Shown here in pieces: positions 60,593 to 64,000 of a DNA stretch of 64,000 nucleotides (positions within the stretch are counted from its first letter, which is position 1; each line of letters starts with the position of its first letter). The notes under the pieces were generated by a model, which was not told where the DNA came from, ran no database searches, and saw only the letters and a list, made by a program, of their open reading frames with translations. The translations under genes and the position numbers were made by a program. Source of the stretch: Roseisalinus antarcticus. GTDB lineage: Bacteria; Pseudomonadota; Alphaproteobacteria; Rhodobacterales; Rhodobacteraceae. The stretch lies in contig NZ_FWFZ01000015.1 of assembly GCF_900172355.1 (NCBI RefSeq), positions 1 through 64,000 of the forward strand, written 5' to 3'.

Positions 60593-61453
60593 TCAACCCT
60601 TCACCGCGCCGGCGGTGACGCCGCGCACGAAATACTTGCCGCTGAAGAGGTAAAGCAGCAGCGGTGGCAGCGCCGTCAGCAGCGTCGCGGCCATGTTGAC
60701 ATGATGCGCAGGCACGCCGGTGGCCGAGGTCGACGTCAGGGACGCGACGGACACGGTCATCGGCTGCCAGTCGGCCCCGGCGAAGATCAGGCCGAGCAGG
60801 TAATCGTTCCAGACCCCCGTGACCGAAATGATGCCGGCGACGATGATGACGTTGAGCGACATCGGCAGGATCACCAGGAAGTAGATCTGGAAGAAACTCG
60901 CGCCGTCGACCCGCGCCGCCTTCACCAGCTCTGCCGGCAGGCCGAGGTAGACGTTCCGGAATATCAGCGTGAGGATCGGCAGCCCGAAGAGAACATGCAC
61001 GATCACCAGGGCGGTCAGCGTCTGGTGGATGCCGCCCACGGCGAACATGCGCACCAGCGGATAGATCACAATCTGGTAGGGCACGAAGGCGCCGACCAGC
61101 AGCAGCGCCAGCACGATGCCCGCACCCCGCAGGTTCCACATCGCAAGCGCGAACCCGTTGATCGACGCGATCAGCAGTGACACGGAGGTGGCCAGGACGG
61201 TGATGACCACCGAATTCCAGAACCGTCCGCCGATGCCGGTGCAATCCCGCCCGATGCAGGCGCTGGTCCAAGCCTCGACATGGGCCTCGAAGTCGGGGGT
61301 CTGCGGCAGCACGAAGATCGAGCCGGCCCGGGCCTCGTCCAGGTCCTTGAGCGAGGTCAGGAACACGATCACCAGCGGGATCGCGAAGAACAGCGCGGTC
61401 GCGATCAGGAAGCCATAGAGGCCCAACCGGCCGATCAATGCCGGAGACTTCAT
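60593..61453 (-). CDS. sugar ABC transporter permease (MalG type)
   Basis: The 286-aa, six-helix permease is intact. The EAA coupling region reads LPAELVKAARVDGASFFQIYF, and the N-terminal MKSPALIGRLGLYGFLIA matches family 1 sugar importers. The start at 61453 overlaps the MalF-type stop (ATGA). It pairs with the MalF-type subunit whose gene carries a stop codon. Confidence 0.9.
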   Translation of the reverse strand: MKSPALIGRLGLYGFLIATALFFAIPLVIVFLTSLKDLDEARAGSIFVLPQTPDFEAHVEAWTSACIGRDCTGIGGRFWNSVVITVLATSVSLLIASINGFALAMWNLRGAGIVLALLLVGAFVPYQIVIYPLVRMFAVGGIHQTLTALVIVHVLFGLPILTLIFRNVYLGLPAELVKAARVDGASFFQIYFLVILPMSLNVIIVAGIISVTGVWNDYLLGLIFAGADWQPMTVSVASLTSTSATGVPAHHVNMAATLLTALPPLLLYLFSGKYFVRGVTAGAVKG

Positions 61454-62319
61454 GTCGCCCTCCAGTACCGCCGGATGACGGAGATCAGGCCGAAGATGGC
61501 GATCACGGTCAGCAGCAGGACCGTGGCCGCGGCCGACGCCAGCCCGATACTCGACCGTTCGAAGTAATGGTCCACGATGAACTTGGCGGGGACATCGGTC
61601 GAGAAACCGGGCCCGCCGCCCGTCAACGCGACGACAAGGTCGTAGCTGCGCACGACGTTCATCCCCAGAAGGACGAGGCAGGTCGCGATGACCGGGCCAA
61701 GCATCGGCAGCACGACATTGACATACATCCGCCACTTGGGAATGCCGTCCACGCGCCCGGCCCGCCAGATCTCGGGATCGATCGCCTGAAGGCCTGCGAA
61801 GATGATGACCATCGTCAGCCCAGAGGAATGCCAGACCCCCGCGATCACCAGCGTGAAGATCGCGAGGTCCGGGCTCGACAGCAGGTCGAGGGTGAAGGTC
61901 TCGAAGCCGAGCCCCTGGACGAAATCCTGCAAGCCCGTCGTCGGGTTGAGCAGCCATTTTCACACAAGCCCGGTCACGATGAAGCTGAGGGCGATCGGGT
62001 AGAGAAAGATCGTCTGAAAGAAATTCCGGCCGTGAATGCCCTGGTCGAGGGCGACCGCGAGCAGCAGACCGAAGGCAAGGCCGACCGAGATGTACAGCCC
62101 GCCGAAAATGAACAGGTTGGCATAGGCGACATACCACCGCGCGGTCGAGAATAGCCGCTCGTACATGTCGAACCCGACCCAGCGGTTCACCGGCAGGATC
62201 CGCGACGGCGTGAAGGACAGGCCCACGGTCCAGAGGATGGACCCGTAGTAGCCGACCACCGTGAACAGGATGGTCGGCAGCAACACGAAGCGCGCAACGG
62301 TCTGGGGGCGCAGGATCAT
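61450..62319 (-). pseudogene. sugar ABC transporter permease (MalF type) with an in-frame TGA
   Basis: From ATG 62319 the protein starts MILRPQTVARFVLLPTILFT. At 61960-61962 TGA stands where the family has Trp (IVTGLV-stop-KWLLNPTTGLQDF; TGG is expected). The same frame continues through the EAA region (IWRAGRVDGIPKWRMYVNVV) to the stop at 61450, about 289 residues in all. TGA ends other genes in this window, so it is not read as Trp. The subunit is probably lost. Confidence 0.82.
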
Positions 62320-62413
62320 CTTGAATGGCCTCGTTGAAATGTCCGCGCAGCGCGTCGGCCGGACCGATCCCTGTCCGTCCTGTCGATGCGCCGCCCGGAC
62401 AGCCGGGAGGACC

Positions 62414-63646
62414 TCAGAAATCGTCGAAGACGATGGAGGTATAGTTTTCGGCCGCATCCTGCGGCGACACGCCGGGGTCCGACCAGAAGTTCATCAGCAG
62501 GTCGCTGATCTGCCCCTGAGCGTCACCGCTGAGCGTCGCGTTCGGATTGGGCACGCCGCGCCCCTCCTGCATCCCCTGCGCGATGGCCTGCGAGCATTCG
62601 GGAAGCTCGATCGAGCTCGCCGAGGTCAGGGACGGGATCGAGCCCTTCTCGATCGAGAATTGCACCTGCACCTCGGGCGTCAGCAGGGCGCGGATGAAAT
62701 CGTCCTGCCCTTCGGACGGCGCCCCGAGATCGGGGAACCTGAACCCGGTCGCCCCCGCGATCCAGGTATCGCCACCGGCGATGTTGCAGCCCCAGTCCGT
62801 CCCGTATTCCTCGCCCATGGCGACCAGCTCACCGCCGGCCCAGGTCCCCATCACGAAGATCGCCGCCTCGTCGTTGGCAACGAGGTTGAGCGTGTCGGTC
62901 CAACTGCGATTGACGTTGCCGTCATCGGCGAGCTCGGACAGCGTCCGTATGATCTCGAACGCCCGCGTCACGTCGGCCTCATCGAAACCGTCGCGATCAT
63001 GATCGAAGTAGAACGCACCGAAGCCATCGACACCGAGCAGCGAGGTCTGGATCGAGTATTGCAGAAGATTGAGCTGCCAGCCCTGCGCGCCCACGGCAAT
63101 CGGGATGATACCGGCGTCCTGCAGCGCAGGCGCCTGTTCCAGAAAGCCCTCCCAGTCCGTCGGCGGCTCCAGCCCGGCCGCCTCGTATGCGCGGACCGAG
63201 TACCACATGACGTTCTGCGTCTCGACGGCGATGGGCACGGCGTAGAGTGCGCCGTCCGGCCCGCTCGCGATATCGACGGCGAATTGTGGAAGGGCGTCGA
63301 TCGGCCCCTCGTCCGCCACGAAACCCGAGATGTCGCGCAAGACCCCCTGCTCGCCCAGGTCGGCGGCTTCCTTGCCGATCGACAGGAACATGGCTCCGGG
63401 CGGGTTGCCACCGCCGATGCGGGACGTGAACAGGGCCCGCGCACCCGACGCGTGGTCCGGCGGCACGATTTCAACCCAGGTGGTTCCGAGCGCCTCGACT
63501 CCGTTGGCAAGGGCCTGGACGGCCGCGGCCTCCGCGCCCGAACTGAGCCAGTGAATGACCTCGACCTCGTCCGCCTGCGCCAGCGGTGCGCCGAGCATGA
63601 CCGCCGCGACACCGGCGCATCCCATCAGTCTTGTTTTCGATTGCAT
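62414..63646 (-). CDS. sugar ABC transporter substrate-binding protein (family 1)
   Basis: The 410-aa periplasmic binding protein has a signal peptide ending at GAPLAQAD (about residue 26) and the family 1 early motif EVIHWLSSGAEAAAVQAL. A Trp/Tyr-rich cleft is visible (DTWIAGATGFRF; WYSVRAYEAAGLEPPTDWEGF in parts). It is the first gene of the decaying sugar importer and appears intact. No later gene for a Gram-positive-type lipobox is needed, because the signal peptide is of the Sec type. Confidence 0.88.
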   Translation of the reverse strand: MQSKTRLMGCAGVAAVMLGAPLAQADEVEVIHWLSSGAEAAAVQALANGVEALGTTWVEIVPPDHASGARALFTSRIGGGNPPGAMFLSIGKEAADLGEQGVLRDISGFVADEGPIDALPQFAVDIASGPDGALYAVPIAVETQNVMWYSVRAYEAAGLEPPTDWEGFLEQAPALQDAGIIPIAVGAQGWQLNLLQYSIQTSLLGVDGFGAFYFDHDRDGFDEADVTRAFEIIRTLSELADDGNVNRSWTDTLNLVANDEAAIFVMGTWAGGELVAMGEEYGTDWGCNIAGGDTWIAGATGFRFPDLGAPSEGQDDFIRALLTPEVQVQFSIEKGSIPSLTSASSIELPECSQAIAQGMQEGRGVPNPNATLSGDAQGQISDLLMNFWSDPGVSPQDAAENYTSIVFDDF

Positions 63647-64000
63647 GACTTCCTCTCTTCGAGCGCGAGCGCCCATCCCGGCAGTCGTTGCTTCTCTCCG
63701 TCTGCCGGCCCCGTGTTGAAGCCGGATCATTCCCGCGACAAATGGGTTTCACATCAAAAAACATCGGATTTGCGCATTTCGTGGGGGTGCCGTGGGAAAT
63801 CCCTTGGAAATCGGTCGATTTTCCGGGGCATGCACATCAGTCTTGATGTGAACCGCATCAAGGCCTTTAGACGCCGGGCCGGCCCGCGGCCAGCCTTCGG
63901 CGCCAATTGCCGTCCGCATCCGGGACCCGGTCGGAATGCCGCTGCCGGTGGTTCCTCGGCCCTCTGTCGAACATGAAAAGATCGGCGGCTTGCAAGCCCG
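63647..64000. other. 354-bp upstream region of the sugar ABC operon
   Basis: No gene was recognised before the window edge. It must contain the promoter for the minus-strand operon. An inverted repeat CACATCA-GTCT-TGATGTG (63833-63850) and a further CACATCA half-site at 63750-63756 are candidate regulator sites. GGAAATC occurs twice in direct repeat (63795-63801, 63806-63812). Confidence 0.5.
63833..63850. promoter_or_regulatory. inverted repeat upstream of the sugar-binding-protein gene
   Basis: CACATCA (63833-63839) and TGATGTG (63844-63850) are perfect complements around GTCT. They are about 190 bp from the start codon, so the site may serve a divergent gene beyond the window as well. The binding protein is unknown. 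Confidence 0.4.

Noticed and set aside
61960-61962. TGA as a recoded Trp codon
   Set aside because: TGA ends many intact genes in this window, including all the ATGA overlaps, so the standard code applies.
62371-62402. 7-bp inverted repeat between the sugar-binding-protein and MalF-type genes
   Set aside because: CTGTCCG and CGGACAG pair, but the loop is 18 nt and no T-run follows; too weak to call a terminator.

Overview
This is a GC-rich (roughly two-thirds G+C by eye) stretch that reads like the accessory, catabolism-heavy part of an alphaproteobacterial chromosome, probably Rhodobacterales/Roseobacter-like. That placement is inferred from the density of ABC and TTT importers, Gfo/Idh dehydrogenases, TIM-barrel epimerases, DHDPS-family lyases, ATGA stop-start overlaps and GTG starts. 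No rRNA, tRNA, CRISPR array, phage or insertion sequence was recognised.

Layout. (1) 0.3-10.3 kb: a minus-strand operon for an amino-acid-like solute: M20 hydrolase, polar amino-acid ABC importer, phosphotriesterase-like hydrolase, DHDPS-family lyase, a fused 950-aa Fe-S/FAD dehydrogenase and a DUF3830 protein, with a divergent GntR/FCD regulator. (2) 10.4-15.6 kb: a compact biosynthetic locus of type III polyketide synthase, methyltransferase and FAD oxidoreductase with overlapping genes, facing a convergent MMPL/RND exporter. (3) 15.8-19.5 kb: a small coiled-coil protein and two GH13 alpha-glucosidases. (4) 19.9-29.3 kb: a TetR regulator, an enolase-superfamily enzyme, a TctCBA uptake system with a TIM-barrel enzyme, and a Gfo/Idh-DUF993-epimerase operon. 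One inverted-repeat motif occurs at all three promoters, which suggests a single regulon. (5) 29.4-31.6 kb: a MarR/MFS efflux pair. (6) 31.9-39.9 kb: an M20 hydrolase with a probable CTG start, a FadR-type regulator, a dipeptide/oligopeptide ABC importer and an alpha/beta hydrolase, closed by a clear intrinsic terminator. (7) 40-48.6 kb: single metabolic genes (FAD oxidoreductase, DHDPS-family lyase, class III CoA-transferase, fatty-acid desaturase, two SDR-type proteins, aldehyde dehydrogenase) and a 43-aa basic protein.

(8) 48.7-63.6 kb is strikingly eroded. It holds a multiply frameshifted GlxA-type regulator, an ArsR gene with a one-base frameshift, an unrecognised membrane-protein remnant, two decayed Gfo/Idh genes joined at a 17-G tract, an SDR gene with a stop and a frameshift, a Gfo/Idh gene with one extra G, and a sugar ABC transporter whose ATPase and one permease each carry a single in-frame stop. 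Intact genes (SRPBCC protein, spermidine-synthase-like protein, PanB-like enzyme, TIM epimerase, MalG-type permease, solute-binding protein) lie between them. This looks like a sugar-catabolic locus being lost, although consensus error cannot be excluded from sequence alone.

The items most worth follow-up are the type III PKS locus with its exporter, the three-site regulon of region 4, the fused dehydrogenase and glutamate-less M20 enzyme of region 1, and the long C and G homopolymers.
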